A stretch of 64,000 nt of DNA from Pelobacter sp. (lineage in GTDB: Bacteria; Desulfobacterota; Desulfuromonadia; Geobacterales; Pseudopelobacteraceae). Made by a program: the position numbers and the translations under genes. Below, piece by piece: positions 9,223 through 17,761 of this stretch. The stretch covers positions 62,001-126,000 of the forward strand of contig JAVBXN010000057.1 in NCBI GenBank assembly GCA_030824515.1, given 5' to 3'. Position 1 is the stretch's first letter. Each line of letters opens with the position of its first letter. The notes under the pieces were generated by a model, which saw nothing but the letters and a program-made list of their open reading frames with translations, did not search any database and was not told where the DNA came from.

Positions 9223-9699
9223 TTAGTTCAGGGTTTTGATCAACTGACTGGTGATTTCGTTGAAGCGGACGATGCGCTTGCCCTTGTGGTCAATCTTGAA
9301 TGCCATTGCGTCCTTCTCGGTTTTGAACGGTATCAGCTCGCCACCCATCGGACCGTAAACATCGCTGCCAAGCACGAAAAAGGCGCCACGCGGATCGATC
9401 ATCCCCAAAGAGTAATACTCTTTCACGGACAGTGCTACAATGTCGGCCTGACGTCTGCCCTTCCCATATCGCGACGGATCCAGATAGTACGCCAACAGAT
9501 CCTTGGGGCCATCAAAGTAATGGGTGGTACCATCCTTGAATCTGGCACTGGCGGTCCAATCCGGGTATTTGGCTACGAACATGCCGCAAACCGGACATTT
9601 TGCATTGAGGGGAACCGGGCTCCCCCCCTTGCCGGCAGCATCCGCGCCCGTAACCGTCAGGACGCATGCCAGAACCAGTATTATGATTATTCGATACAT
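9223..9699 (-). CDS. NosL-family copper-binding protein (second copy)
   Basis: 158 aa with a signal peptide (cleavage likely after GADA, near residue 21). The NosL core is present: KCPVCGMFVAKYPDW, then a DGTTHYFDGPKDLL segment and GAFFVLGSDVYGPMGGELIPF. NosL binds Cu(I) through a Cys and Met in the CxxCGM region and is a chaperone for nitrous oxide reductase. No nosZ is present here. It lacks a lipobox, unlike classical NosL lipoproteins. It follows the first NosL-like gene by 6 bases. Confidence 0.85.
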   Translation of the reverse strand: MYRIIIILVLACVLTVTGADAAGKGGSPVPLNAKCPVCGMFVAKYPDWTASARFKDGTTHYFDGPKDLLAYYLDPSRYGKGRRQADIVALSVKEYYSLGMIDPRGAFFVLGSDVYGPMGGELIPFKTEKDAMAFKIDHKGKRIVRFNEITSQLIKTLN

Positions 9700-9705
9700 G
9701 GAACA

Positions 9706-10209
9706 CTAATCCTTTTCAGCCAGTGCCAACGACTCTTTGTAGGTTGCCAGCTTGCCACCGCTCTTTTTTATGAAAGCCGCCGCCGAGCTTTTCTTGGCAA
9801 AGGCCCATTTAGGAGTCTTGGTCATGACCCCTTTTCGGTCGCCACCGATCACCCAGAAGGCTTTTTCGGCATCGATCAGTTTTTTGGTATCCAGGTCCGC
9901 GACTTCCAGCGACTTGACCGGTTTACCCTTGCTGGCCTTCAGCTCAATCGCGGCACAGTGGATACTACAGACTCCGACAGAGGTGCCGTCCGCATAGGTT
10001 ACCAGCATCCGGGAATGGGAAAATTTCTCACGGTCCATTCCGCAATGCGCACAAGCATTATGCTTTTTCACATCGGCATGCATCGACTCGGACGCGGCAA
10101 CGGCAGCGCCGTGCTGATGCCCTTCCATGTGACCCGCTTTCTGCTCCGCCATGGCGCTGCCAATGCAAACGACACAGGACACAGCGATAATAAGTAGAAA
10201 ACTTTTCAT
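9706..10209 (-). CDS. NosL-family metal-binding protein (first copy) with His/Met-rich N-terminus
   Basis: 167 aa. A signal peptide ends near SAMA (residue 21), followed by a His/Met-rich stretch (GHMEGHQHG). The NosL motif is HNACAHCGMDREKFSH, then VTYADGTSVGVCSIHCA, adding a second CxxxC pair lacking in the neighbour. The Shine-Dalgarno AAAAGGAG lies 8 bases from the ATG. The extra His/Met/Cys ligands suit Cu(I)/Cu(II) capture in the periplasm. The pair of NosL proteins downstream of tonB and a copper-type receptor suggests sequential handover. Confidence 0.85.
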   Translation of the reverse strand: MKSFLLIIAVSCVVCIGSAMAEQKAGHMEGHQHGAAVAASESMHADVKKHNACAHCGMDREKFSHSRMLVTYADGTSVGVCSIHCAAIELKASKGKPVKSLEVADLDTKKLIDAEKAFWVIGGDRKGVMTKTPKWAFAKKSSAAAFIKKSGGKLATYKESLALAEKD

Positions 10210-10327
10210 GAGTGTTCTCCTTTTAATATTTTAATTTGAGTTTGCAATATAACTTACAAATAAAAAAAAAACGATACATATTCTACGACGTGAATATACA
10301 AAATTTTACATAAACAATTCAGCGGGG
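10210..10327 (-). promoter_or_regulatory. AT-rich gap between tonB and the NosL-type genes, possible internal promoter
   Basis: 118 bases, markedly AT-rich relative to its surroundings, with a 10-base T-run (minus strand) but no clear stem before it. Several TATATT- and TATAAT-like hexamers occur but no convincing -35/-10 pair could be fixed. It is the largest gap within the cluster and the most likely place for a second promoter. Confidence 0.3.
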
Positions 10328-11122
10328 TTATAAATCCATTTTATATACCAGCGGCACGCTGACGCTGGTATCCCTGGAACCAGTCGTATCCGGCGGGTTC
10401 GGGAACGGCGCCGAGACATGCACGGTTCTCAAGGCGGACTGATCAAGAAGGTTATATCCTGAACTTTTTACGATCCCGGCCGAGCCGACGGATCCGTCAT
10501 TTCGAATGGTAAAACGGACTGTGACAGTTCCCTCGAGCCGCCCCCTTAGAGCCAGAACAGGATATTCTTTGTTCCGCTCAAGATGTGAGCGGACCCTTGA
10601 AAAATATGCCTTGGAGACAGCTTCCGCGCGGCCCGGATCCTTCACCGGCACCACCTGCTCGACCGGTCGCACGACATTGGCAACCGCCTTGCCTGTCATA
10701 GTCGGCATCGAAGTCGCCATCTTATGCAAATCCGCCGGACGTACGACAGCGGTCTGAGCCAGCGGATGCTGCGCCGGCACCTCCACTGCCGCTTCCGGAA
10801 CATCGACAGCGGGCGGCACTTGCCGGCTGACGATTGACAGCTGCGGAGATGGCGGGCGAATTACAGGAGCCTTGGCACGGACAACCGGCGCAGCCACGGG
10901 GCGAGGCGCCGGCTCCCGCGGCCCTGCCACCGGCGGTGACCGGGGCGAAGGGGGCGACTCTCGCAACTCGACCGATATCACCTTCGGTGTGGACACCTGC
11001 TGCATGACCGAAATCCCCCTGGCAAACCACACCCCCAGAAGCAGATGCAGCAGCAGCGAGAACGGTACCGCTCTCCAGAAATAGCGGTCGATAGCGTTAT
11101 TGTGGCCCATATAAGGAATCAT
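10328..11122 (-). CDS. tonB: TonB energy transducer
   Basis: 264 aa. One N-terminal membrane segment (about 15-35), a long Pro-rich periplasmic spacer (residues about 50-130), and a C-terminal TonB domain: YFSRVRSHLERNKEYPVLA, then GTVTVRFTIRNDGSV and SSGYNLLDQSALR. A GTG at 11125 is in frame, but the AGGAGG is only 2 bases from it and 5 bases from the ATG at 11122, so the ATG is preferred. It lies just downstream of the receptor gene and is probably dedicated to it; exbB and exbD are not in the window. Confidence 0.9.
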   Translation of the reverse strand: MIPYMGHNNAIDRYFWRAVPFSLLLHLLLGVWFARGISVMQQVSTPKVISVELRESPPSPRSPPVAGPREPAPRPVAAPVVRAKAPVIRPPSPQLSIVSRQVPPAVDVPEAAVEVPAQHPLAQTAVVRPADLHKMATSMPTMTGKAVANVVRPVEQVVPVKDPGRAEAVSKAYFSRVRSHLERNKEYPVLALRGRLEGTVTVRFTIRNDGSVGSAGIVKSSGYNLLDQSALRTVHVSAPFPNPPDTTGSRDTSVSVPLVYKMDL

Positions 11123-11166
11123 CACATCCTCCTTGCAGGGGGCCGCAGCCCCCCTCGGGAAAGACT

Positions 11167-13200
11167 TCAGAAACGGTAAGTTGCAGTCAGATAAAAGTTC
11201 CGTCCGTTTTCAGGCACCTTGACCCCGACCCCGGCAGAGAACGGGTCGCGCAGATATGAAAGGTGGCTGACATAATACTGGTCAAACAGGTTGTTCACAC
11301 CGGCGTAAAACGACAGGGCGCGGTAATTGTAGCCGAACTTGATGTCGGTGGTGGCCCAGCCGGCGGTTTTCGCTTCATTCAGACCACCATCGCCCCGGTC
11401 CTGTTCCCTGGTCAGGTTTTCGGTCAACTCGCCGAAAAAGGTGCCGTTGTCGTATCGGACCGCAATCAAACCGCGTAGCGGCGGAATCTCCGAGAGCGGG
11501 CGGTCGTCAGTCAGGTTTTCTCCCTGGGTATAGGACATCGCGCCCTTCAGATAGATATCCATAGGCAGTGATATCTGGCTGCCGAGTTCGCCGCCCCACA
11601 TGCGGGCATGGATGTTCTGATAACTCTTGGATGTCGCCGAAGGACTGTAAAAATTAACATAGTCAGTCAGGTCGCTGTAAAAGAACGACGCGGAAACGTA
11701 ATAGCGCTCAGCGCTGAATTTCATTCCCAGGTCGGCCTGGTGGTTGACGGTGGACTTCAGGTCCGGATTGCCTTTCCAGGTTACCGCCGGTGGCGCGGCC
11801 GGCACGATGATGTACAACTCCTCCGGATCGGGCGTGCGTGTGCCGCGTCCGAAGCCCAGGAACAGGTCCAGTCCCTTGATCGGAGTATAGGTCAACTGCA
11901 GATTGGCGCTGACATTCTGAAAGTCGGTGTTGGTTCCGGCAGTGACCAGCGGGTTACCGTTATCGGCCTTGACCCAGGTAAAGTCGCCACGCAGCCCCCC
12001 CCTGAGACGAAGCGTTTCAGCCAGCGGATATTCATACTCACCGTACACTCCCAGATTATCGGCATAGACATCCGGAATCATGTTCAGGGTGCTGTAGGGA
12101 ACAGCGGCGGTGTACATGGCCCTCTGGTTTAGTGCGTTCCAGTTGCGGGTGTAGTAATCCATGCCGCCGCTGAACTCGCCGCCAGCCAGTTTGATGGTTG
12201 TTGCGGCCTTGCCGCCGATAACCTCGGTGCGCGCATCGGTCTGCATCGAGTAGGGGCGCGTAACCATCATGCTCGCCGTGGAACTCATGCGCAGGCGATC
12301 ATCCATCAGATGGCCGACCCGGTCCCAATAGGCCTGTAATTTAATTTCACGGATGGTGGCTGATATGTCCTTGACGTTGTAGTTCCAGTTCAGGCGGTTG
12401 GTGCGGTCATAGTCGGCATCCATCTTCAGATAGGGATAGAGCACATGATCGGCGTCCTGGTAACTGTAGGCCAGCTCGGTACGTGAATTTGCGGTCGGCT
12501 TGTATCCGAACTTCAACCAGCCGGTGTTGATCTCATAGGCGTGGGAATCGACGGCATTGCTCCGGTAGCGGTTGGGGCTGGTCGCCGGATAGACATCGGT
12601 GATCCGCTTGCCATCACCAGCTTCCGGCACGCCGGAATACTTGTAGGCATATCCCAGCAGAGCATCAAAACTATCGCCGCCGTAGGAACCGATTGCGGAA
12701 GCGTTGACCGTGTCCCAGGAACCGTAGGTCAGGGACAGGTCGCCGCCCCACCCCTGACGCGGCCTGCGGGTGGTGACATCGATCATGCCGCCCATGCTGC
12801 CGGGATTGGAGAGATCATAGGGGCCCTTGACCACGCGCACCTTATCAACCTCGGCAAAATCCACATGGAACGAGGGAGGATCCATACGCGAAGGGCAGGC
12901 GCCATGAATGCGCATGCCATCGATCAGCACGTTGATATTGTCCTTCTGAAAACCGCGGATCACCGGATCATTGGCGATGGCTCCCTTGCGGACCGAGGAG
13001 ACCCCCTCGATGCTTTTCATCGCCTCACCCATATCCCTGGCGGGGCTTTCGCGAATCTCGCGCACGGAAAGACTCTCCTCCTGCGCCGGTTCCTTGCTGC
13101 CCCTGACGGTAATTTCATCCAGCACAGTTTCGGCCAATGCCGGCAGGGTGCCGGAAACAATCAATGCGGTGCCGGCCAGCACTGAAATAAAATGGTTCAT
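11167..13200 (-). CDS. TonB-dependent outer-membrane copper receptor (OprC/NosA-like)
   Basis: 677 aa with a signal peptide (cleavage near ALAE, residue 23), a TonB box/plug domain (about 28-145) and a 22-strand-type barrel ending in the aromatic TATYRF. The OprC copper site is known to be CxxxM plus HxM. Here ACPSRMDPP gives C102 and M106, and VGHLMDD gives H297 and M299, so both halves are present. GPYDLSNPGSMGG is the plug segment usual in this family. The start at 13200 follows AGGAGG; an ATG at 13263 is in frame but would precede the signal peptide by 21 residues. Function as a copper importer is inferred from these motifs and the NosL neighbours. Confidence 0.9.
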   Translation of the reverse strand: MNHFISVLAGTALIVSGTLPALAETVLDEITVRGSKEPAQEESLSVREIRESPARDMGEAMKSIEGVSSVRKGAIANDPVIRGFQKDNINVLIDGMRIHGACPSRMDPPSFHVDFAEVDKVRVVKGPYDLSNPGSMGGMIDVTTRRPRQGWGGDLSLTYGSWDTVNASAIGSYGGDSFDALLGYAYKYSGVPEAGDGKRITDVYPATSPNRYRSNAVDSHAYEINTGWLKFGYKPTANSRTELAYSYQDADHVLYPYLKMDADYDRTNRLNWNYNVKDISATIREIKLQAYWDRVGHLMDDRLRMSSTASMMVTRPYSMQTDARTEVIGGKAATTIKLAGGEFSGGMDYYTRNWNALNQRAMYTAAVPYSTLNMIPDVYADNLGVYGEYEYPLAETLRLRGGLRGDFTWVKADNGNPLVTAGTNTDFQNVSANLQLTYTPIKGLDLFLGFGRGTRTPDPEELYIIVPAAPPAVTWKGNPDLKSTVNHQADLGMKFSAERYYVSASFFYSDLTDYVNFYSPSATSKSYQNIHARMWGGELGSQISLPMDIYLKGAMSYTQGENLTDDRPLSEIPPLRGLIAVRYDNGTFFGELTENLTREQDRGDGGLNEAKTAGWATTDIKFGYNYRALSFYAGVNNLFDQYYVSHLSYLRDPFSAGVGVKVPENGRNFYLTATYRF

Positions 13201-13230
13201 TGAATCCTCCTGATTAAGGGTCAGATTGTT

Positions 13231-13268
13231 CAGATACACTCCGCCAGGACATAAGCGGAGCATATCTG
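13231..13268 (-). promoter_or_regulatory. Two-part hairpin in the leader of the copper receptor gene
   Basis: Outer arms CAGATA (13231-13236) and TATCTG (13263-13268), inner arms CTCCGC (13239-13244) and GCGGAG (13255-13260). It ends 31 bases upstream of the receptor ATG, with no T-run. Could be a leader regulatory hairpin or a protein-binding site. Confidence 0.4.
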
Positions 13269-13291
13269 AAACGGTTTAAAAGTGAAATCTG

Positions 13292-13498
13292 TCAGACAGG
13301 CTCATCTGCCACCGGCTTGCAGACCGGTTGCATCGTTCGTCTGGCGTATGCGGAAAGAACCTGAAAATCTTCGAAGGTAAGCTGGGACAGAAGCTTGCCA
13401 CCCTTGAGATCGCTCAATTCGTTATGCATACAGACCGACGAAGGACTCATTGCCCGGGACAGAACCTTGGCCAACATCTGTTGGTGCCTGGTTTCCAT
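13292..13498 (-). CDS. Small protein of unknown function between receptor and Cys/His-rich gene
   Basis: 68 aa from the ATG at 13498 (METRHQQMLAKVLSRAM...). Longer in-frame starts exist up to 13603, but a GAGAGGGG lies upstream of 13498. Two cysteines, one in SSVCMHNE; no signal peptide or membrane segment. The C-terminal part is predicted soluble and helical. Not recognised. Its position suggests a cytosolic accessory or regulatory role in the copper cluster, but nothing in the sequence shows DNA binding. Confidence 0.45.
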   Translation of the reverse strand: METRHQQMLAKVLSRAMSPSSVCMHNELSDLKGGKLLSQLTFEDFQVLSAYARRTMQPVCKPVADEPV

Positions 13499-13642
13499 GG
13501 GTAATATACCCCTCTCCGGTATCATCACGATGTCACAACGGACAACGTGCCTGAATCCTGTAAAAGTGAGACTCCGCGCACGGACGGAAAAGGCGCAGAT
13601 CAAGCGTGGAAATCTCGTATTGTAGAAACTAATCGGGATGCT

Positions 13643-14227
13643 TCAGGACAAGAGGGAACGTCTGGGGGGTGGATCAGGCGGTTCGTTATGGCGGGAAATC
13701 ATGTTTTCCGGTTCTGGCTGCGGGGTGCTGTTCTCCAGCGGAAGATGAATCTCGTCGGAGAAATGATAGGGCAGGTGCTGCACATTCTCCGCTCCCCACA
13801 GGGCGATATGTTTTCCGCTGCCGCAGGGAAGGGTGCCGATACTGGCCGAATGGCTTTTGTCTTGAGTTGTGCCGTCGGATGACGAAACGTCTCCATGCTC
13901 ATCGTGATCGTCATGCGCGACGCTAGAGGGGCAATGTCCAGCCGGCTTTGAAGCAGCGGGCTTCGGCCTGGTTCCGCAACAATCGCCAGCTGACCCCGTA
14001 AAAGCGTCGCCGGTCGTTTTCTTCCTGCTCTGCCAGCAGCAACAGGTATGCGCGGCACTGCGCTCGGGAGAGCAGCCATCGATCCTGCAATCGCCGGAAC
14101 ACTCGCCGCCATGGGTATGGAGGCTCAGATTAGATTGCATCGCCAGCGGAGCCAGTGGACTGAAAACGATCAACAGATAGACCACGGTCATGAGCAGCGA
14201 GGTTATGTAACGGTGCGATCTGTTCAT
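13643..14227 (-). CDS. Exported Cys/His-rich protein, probable metal binder
   Basis: 194 aa. One N-terminal hydrophobic segment (residues 9-30) acts as signal or anchor. The mature part has about ten cysteines, including HTCCCWQ and GDCCG, and many histidines (SLHTHGGEC, HDDHDEHGD). This composition is typical of periplasmic heavy-metal sequestering proteins and of poorly conserved proteins encoded near copper and TonB systems. It is the first gene of the copper cluster. No catalytic motif seen. The C-terminus is Pro-rich (PPDPPPRRSLLS). Confidence 0.7.
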   Translation of the reverse strand: MNRSHRYITSLLMTVVYLLIVFSPLAPLAMQSNLSLHTHGGECSGDCRIDGCSPERSAAHTCCCWQSRKKTTGDAFTGSAGDCCGTRPKPAASKPAGHCPSSVAHDDHDEHGDVSSSDGTTQDKSHSASIGTLPCGSGKHIALWGAENVQHLPYHFSDEIHLPLENSTPQPEPENMISRHNEPPDPPPRRSLLS

Positions 14228-14504
14228 GAGTTACCCGAAAAACTGAGGATACCGAGTCGCGTTTCTTTACTGGAAAAAACGTGCCCTGTAAAAAACCGGT
14301 ACAGCAAACCTGACTAACCGGCTCTAATTCGAGCCACAAGTGTGCTTTGAGATTTGATAAAGCAAATATGATGCCTGATAGAGAGACTGGAGGGAATTGG
14401 GGATTGCATGCATTAAAATATTTCAGCAACCTCGGTCGTAAGCGACACTGCTAATAATAAAACAGGGCAAAATTCCATAAGACCCGCGTATAGAAGCATC
14501 ACAA

Positions 14505-15533
14505 CTAATTAACAGTTAGATTATCTATCGTAATTGAACCGGCTTGAATATTCAGCGGCCCACTGATGGCAGTGTTACCTGTATTGGCAGTATAATCGGA
14601 ATTAAAGCCCCCCCTGACAGTGACGCTCTTGTTCAGGTTTGCCGTAAAAGATTCTGCCAGAATCCCGCTTTTCATTTCAATTACTGCGTTATTAGGGGCG
14701 TTCAGATAGGTGTTCGACAGCGTAGCCGGATTCATATAAGCAGGAGAGACGCCACCGATTCTAACGGCCGGCAAAGTCAGCAAACTAAAATTTGCCGTTA
14801 CACTCTTATCGCTGCTCAAAGTAACAATGCAACCGCCCGAACTGTTGGTGCAGGCACCGCTCCAGCCTGAAAACGTGTAATATGACGAAGCGGTCGGAGT
14901 CAGGGTCACGGACGTGTTGTTAGCAAAAAAGCGGCTGCAATCGGTAGTAGACCCGCTAATGCAGGCGATACTGCCGTCTGCGCTGTGAACACTGCCACTG
15001 CCGGCAATAGCGACAGACAGCAGTTTTGCATTTGACATGACGAGGTCGAAATCAAAATTCAACCCGGGTGCAACGGGAGAGCCCACGGCGGCTTTCGAAA
15101 TCAGAGTATCGACAAGTGCAAAATCAGTCTTGGCTGGCTGCGGAGCACCGGCTGCAAGACTTAGCACGAGCGTGGCAACCTCACCGGTAAGTGTTCCGTT
15201 TGTGGGGTTGGAAGTGTCTCCCAGCGAGGTCAGCACCATATAGGGCGCCGTATAGTTTGCATCAGGAACATTGTAGCTGCCGGCCAGAGAAAAAATAGAC
15301 GGAGTCACACCGCTTGCATAAAACGCCGAGGCATCGAGTTCTCTGCTGACCGGTGCAGCCACGTAGGCCGGCAGCAGCACGGTGGCGCTCCACCCGCCCA
15401 CTCGTTCGTTGGCGGGAAGTGTCCCTATTGTTTTGAGTTTCAGCAGCAAGGTTGCAGCATCCGCAACAGCTAAACTGAAATGAACTATTAAAGCAATTGC
15501 CAGAGCCCGGTAAACCAGTGATGTCATTTTCAT
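14505..15533 (-). CDS. Exported protein with cohesin-like domain and bacterial-repeat domain
   Basis: 342 aa with a signal peptide (cleavage near ADAAT, residue 28). Residues 28-175 are rich in small and beta-forming residues and resemble the cohesin-like domains common in Geobacter exported proteins (LKLKTIGTLPANERVGGW, then GTLTGEVATLVLSLAAG). Residues about 180-255 form a bacterial-repeat domain (YTFSGWSGACTNSSGGC, SDKSVTANFSLL). The C-terminal part (VTVRGGFNSDYTANTGNTAI) is the glycine-rich beta module usually seen at the end of these proteins. Cohesin identity is inference. It could pair with the dockerin-bearing protein at 17745-20810. Confidence 0.65.
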   Translation of the reverse strand: MKMTSLVYRALAIALIVHFSLAVADAATLLLKLKTIGTLPANERVGGWSATVLLPAYVAAPVSRELDASAFYASGVTPSIFSLAGSYNVPDANYTAPYMVLTSLGDTSNPTNGTLTGEVATLVLSLAAGAPQPAKTDFALVDTLISKAAVGSPVAPGLNFDFDLVMSNAKLLSVAIAGSGSVHSADGSIACISGSTTDCSRFFANNTSVTLTPTASSYYTFSGWSGACTNSSGGCIVTLSSDKSVTANFSLLTLPAVRIGGVSPAYMNPATLSNTYLNAPNNAVIEMKSGILAESFTANLNKSVTVRGGFNSDYTANTGNTAISGPLNIQAGSITIDNLTVN

Positions 15534-15577
15534 AGCATGGCCTTTGTGTATCGTATAATTAACCCGCTTCAGCAGAA

Positions 15578-16303
15578 CTACGGCAACAGCCAGTTGAATG
15601 CAGCGCCCACGACATCCTTGAGATAGTTTTTATAGTTCGGGTCAATGGCTTTCAGCTTCTGCTCACATGTGTACTGCCGTTGCGGAGTGCTCGTCAGATC
15701 CTGTTTGGCCAGATCAATCTGCTTCAAAGTTTCATCTCGCTGGATTTTATAGGCATCCACCTCTTCCCGGTACACTTCTGAAAGTGACAGAACATCACGA
15801 TAATCGCACCGACCGGAAGCCATGCAATACACTGTTGTCCAGAGATTGGTCAGAAAAGCTTTCTGTTTCAGACAGGTCTGCCTGTGAACGTTTTCATGCA
15901 GGAGCAATATTGGATCGAGGCAGGCAGAGCCGCCTTGATCCACTCTTGTAGTGCAATCGATGGTACTCGTAGCTGCGCCCCATTTCCCCAAGTTGGTGGC
16001 ATTGCTGTTACGCACTGCTGCTGCGGGTATTCTCATCATTTCCTGCTGGGCATCGTAATTTGCAGTGCTGAACATCTGCTCGGTATGCCCGCTGATATTT
16101 ACATGATCTACAGCTTCCTTGGCAGACTTCGCATACTCCCGTTCATAAACGTCAATCAGGTCAAGCATGTTTTTAAGGTCGATCAGGTCGGCGCAGTCAC
16201 AGGCGGACAAGTGTGCCGGAAAGAACATGCTGCCTGGCGACAACACCATCAAAAACGCCATCCAGGAAGCCAGGAATCTTGAGAGTATATTTCTGCGTGT
16301 CAT
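15578..16303 (-). CDS. Exported HExxH protein, putative zinc metallopeptidase
   Basis: 241 aa from the ATG at 16303, which has CAGGAG 7 bases upstream; an ATG at 16333 is in frame but unsupported. A signal peptide covers about residues 1-35. LLLHENVHRQTC contains H136-E-x-x-H140, the zincin helix, and EVYREEVDAYKIQ about 45 residues later could provide the third ligand in a gluzincin-like ExxxA arrangement. Eight or so cysteines suggest disulfides. No named family recognised. It sits between two exported or membrane genes that appear to form one unit. Peptidase activity is inferred from the motif only. Confidence 0.55.
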   Translation of the reverse strand: MTRRNILSRFLASWMAFLMVLSPGSMFFPAHLSACDCADLIDLKNMLDLIDVYEREYAKSAKEAVDHVNISGHTEQMFSTANYDAQQEMMRIPAAAVRNSNATNLGKWGAATSTIDCTTRVDQGGSACLDPILLLHENVHRQTCLKQKAFLTNLWTTVYCMASGRCDYRDVLSLSEVYREEVDAYKIQRDETLKQIDLAKQDLTSTPQRQYTCEQKLKAIDPNYKNYLKDVVGAAFNWLLP

Positions 16304-16351
16304 GTCACGTCTCCTGTAACTGCCGGCCGCCATTGAATCGGCAGCCGATTG

Positions 16352-17761
16352 CTATTGATGGTTTACCAGTATTTTTGACCTGCTGCGGGCAAGGTTTTTG
16401 AGGGCAACGGGATTATCACTGTTCAACGCTGCTGAACGTGAGTATGCAGCTGTTGCCTGAGGCTTCAGACCGGCAAGTTCATAGGCACATCCAAGATTGT
16501 TGAAAACCCGGGATTTGCCCGGCGACAACCTTGCGCTGCTCTCCCACAAAGCGATTTCGTTTTTGTAGTCAAAGTTACGCATAACGGTGAATACACCGAG
16601 ACTGCAGATAATAACCGCCAGAATCGCCTGTTTATGAATGTTCCCAAGCGGCACAAAATCTCCCAACCTGACCGTCTCTATGCCTGCGCAAAGGAATATG
16701 CCGAAATTTGCCAGATACATGTGGCGCTCGTTCACGACATCGGCCCGGGGAATAAGTGCGCTGCCGGGAAATACGGCCACGGCAAACCAGAGCAGCGCAA
16801 ACATCAGCCACGGGCGGCTGTGCCGTTTCAGGAAGGCAGCAAAGACAGCTGCTGCGCAAACGATCAGGGTCAGATACATCCGCAGATCCATCTCTGACGC
16901 GACTCTTATGTCAGGATCTATGTTAAGGCTTCCCGGCATGAAAAGGCGGGAAACAAGATAGGAAAACCCGTTGAGCTGGCTGAACAGGTTATCATGAAAA
17001 GAACGGATTTCCAGGCTGTACATAAACAACGTGGCATAGCGTGGCTGCGATAGTATTACGGCAACCAGGATCAGCATCAAGACCCAGTGTACGGCTTGGC
17101 GTAAAAGCAGGGTCTTCCAGGCGGTGCGGTTGGCGCAGAGCTCCCAGAAAAGCAGGGCAAACGGCAAAAAGACGGCAACTTCCTTTGCCGCAACAGCTGC
17201 GATGAAAAGCAGTGGTGAAATCACAAACTGCCACTGCCGGGCTTTTGTTTCGACACCATGCAGGTAGGCAAGCAGGCTGGCCAGGAATAACATCGCCATC
17301 AGGGATGAAGAACGCCCTGTTATATACGTTACAGCTTCTGTCTGCAGCGGATGAACGGCAAACAGCAGGGCAGCCAGCAAAGATGCCGCCCGGGCGTGAT
17401 CAGGAGCAAGCAGCTCCTGCCGGCAGGAGCTGGTGAATCTTCGGCAGAGCGCATAAACAAGAAGAGTCGCAGTCGCATGTATGAATACGTTCAACAGATG
17501 AAAACCAAAAACACCTGAACCCGAAACCCAGTTCATCGTATAGGTAAGGTTCAGAAGCGGGCGGATTCCGCCACGCATTGTTTTTTCAAGCCAGGCGCCC
17601 CATGTGTGAACAGAGGCATTGGCAACGATCATATTGTAGTCATCAAACTGGAATGTTCCGGACAGCGCATTCAGATAAACCACGAATACGGATGCAGTCA
17701 GCAACAAATACACCAGAACAGGCCGGTTTCTGTCCATGAAGGCGTTACCAGTTGGTATCAT
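16352..17761 (-). CDS. TMTC-like GT-C membrane protein with TPR tail
   Basis: 469 aa with about ten membrane segments. The GT-C aspartates appear early as FQFDDYNMIV; HPLQTEAVTYITGR in a later loop is diagnostic for the bacterial TMTC-like group (TPR-bearing protein O-mannosyltransferase relatives). The C-terminus has about two TPR units (GKSRVFNNLGCAYELAGL, then TAAYSRSAALNS). Its ATG at 17761 overlaps the end of the 1021-aa exported protein gene; a second ATG at 17737 lies after that stop, and neither has a strong Shine-Dalgarno. Likely to glycosylate exported proteins, perhaps those encoded beside it; not shown. Confidence 0.75.
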   Translation of the reverse strand: MIPTGNAFMDRNRPVLVYLLLTASVFVVYLNALSGTFQFDDYNMIVANASVHTWGAWLEKTMRGGIRPLLNLTYTMNWVSGSGVFGFHLLNVFIHATATLLVYALCRRFTSSCRQELLAPDHARAASLLAALLFAVHPLQTEAVTYITGRSSSLMAMLFLASLLAYLHGVETKARQWQFVISPLLFIAAVAAKEVAVFLPFALLFWELCANRTAWKTLLLRQAVHWVLMLILVAVILSQPRYATLFMYSLEIRSFHDNLFSQLNGFSYLVSRLFMPGSLNIDPDIRVASEMDLRMYLTLIVCAAAVFAAFLKRHSRPWLMFALLWFAVAVFPGSALIPRADVVNERHMYLANFGIFLCAGIETVRLGDFVPLGNIHKQAILAVIICSLGVFTVMRNFDYKNEIALWESSARLSPGKSRVFNNLGCAYELAGLKPQATAAYSRSAALNSDNPVALKNLARSRSKILVNHQ

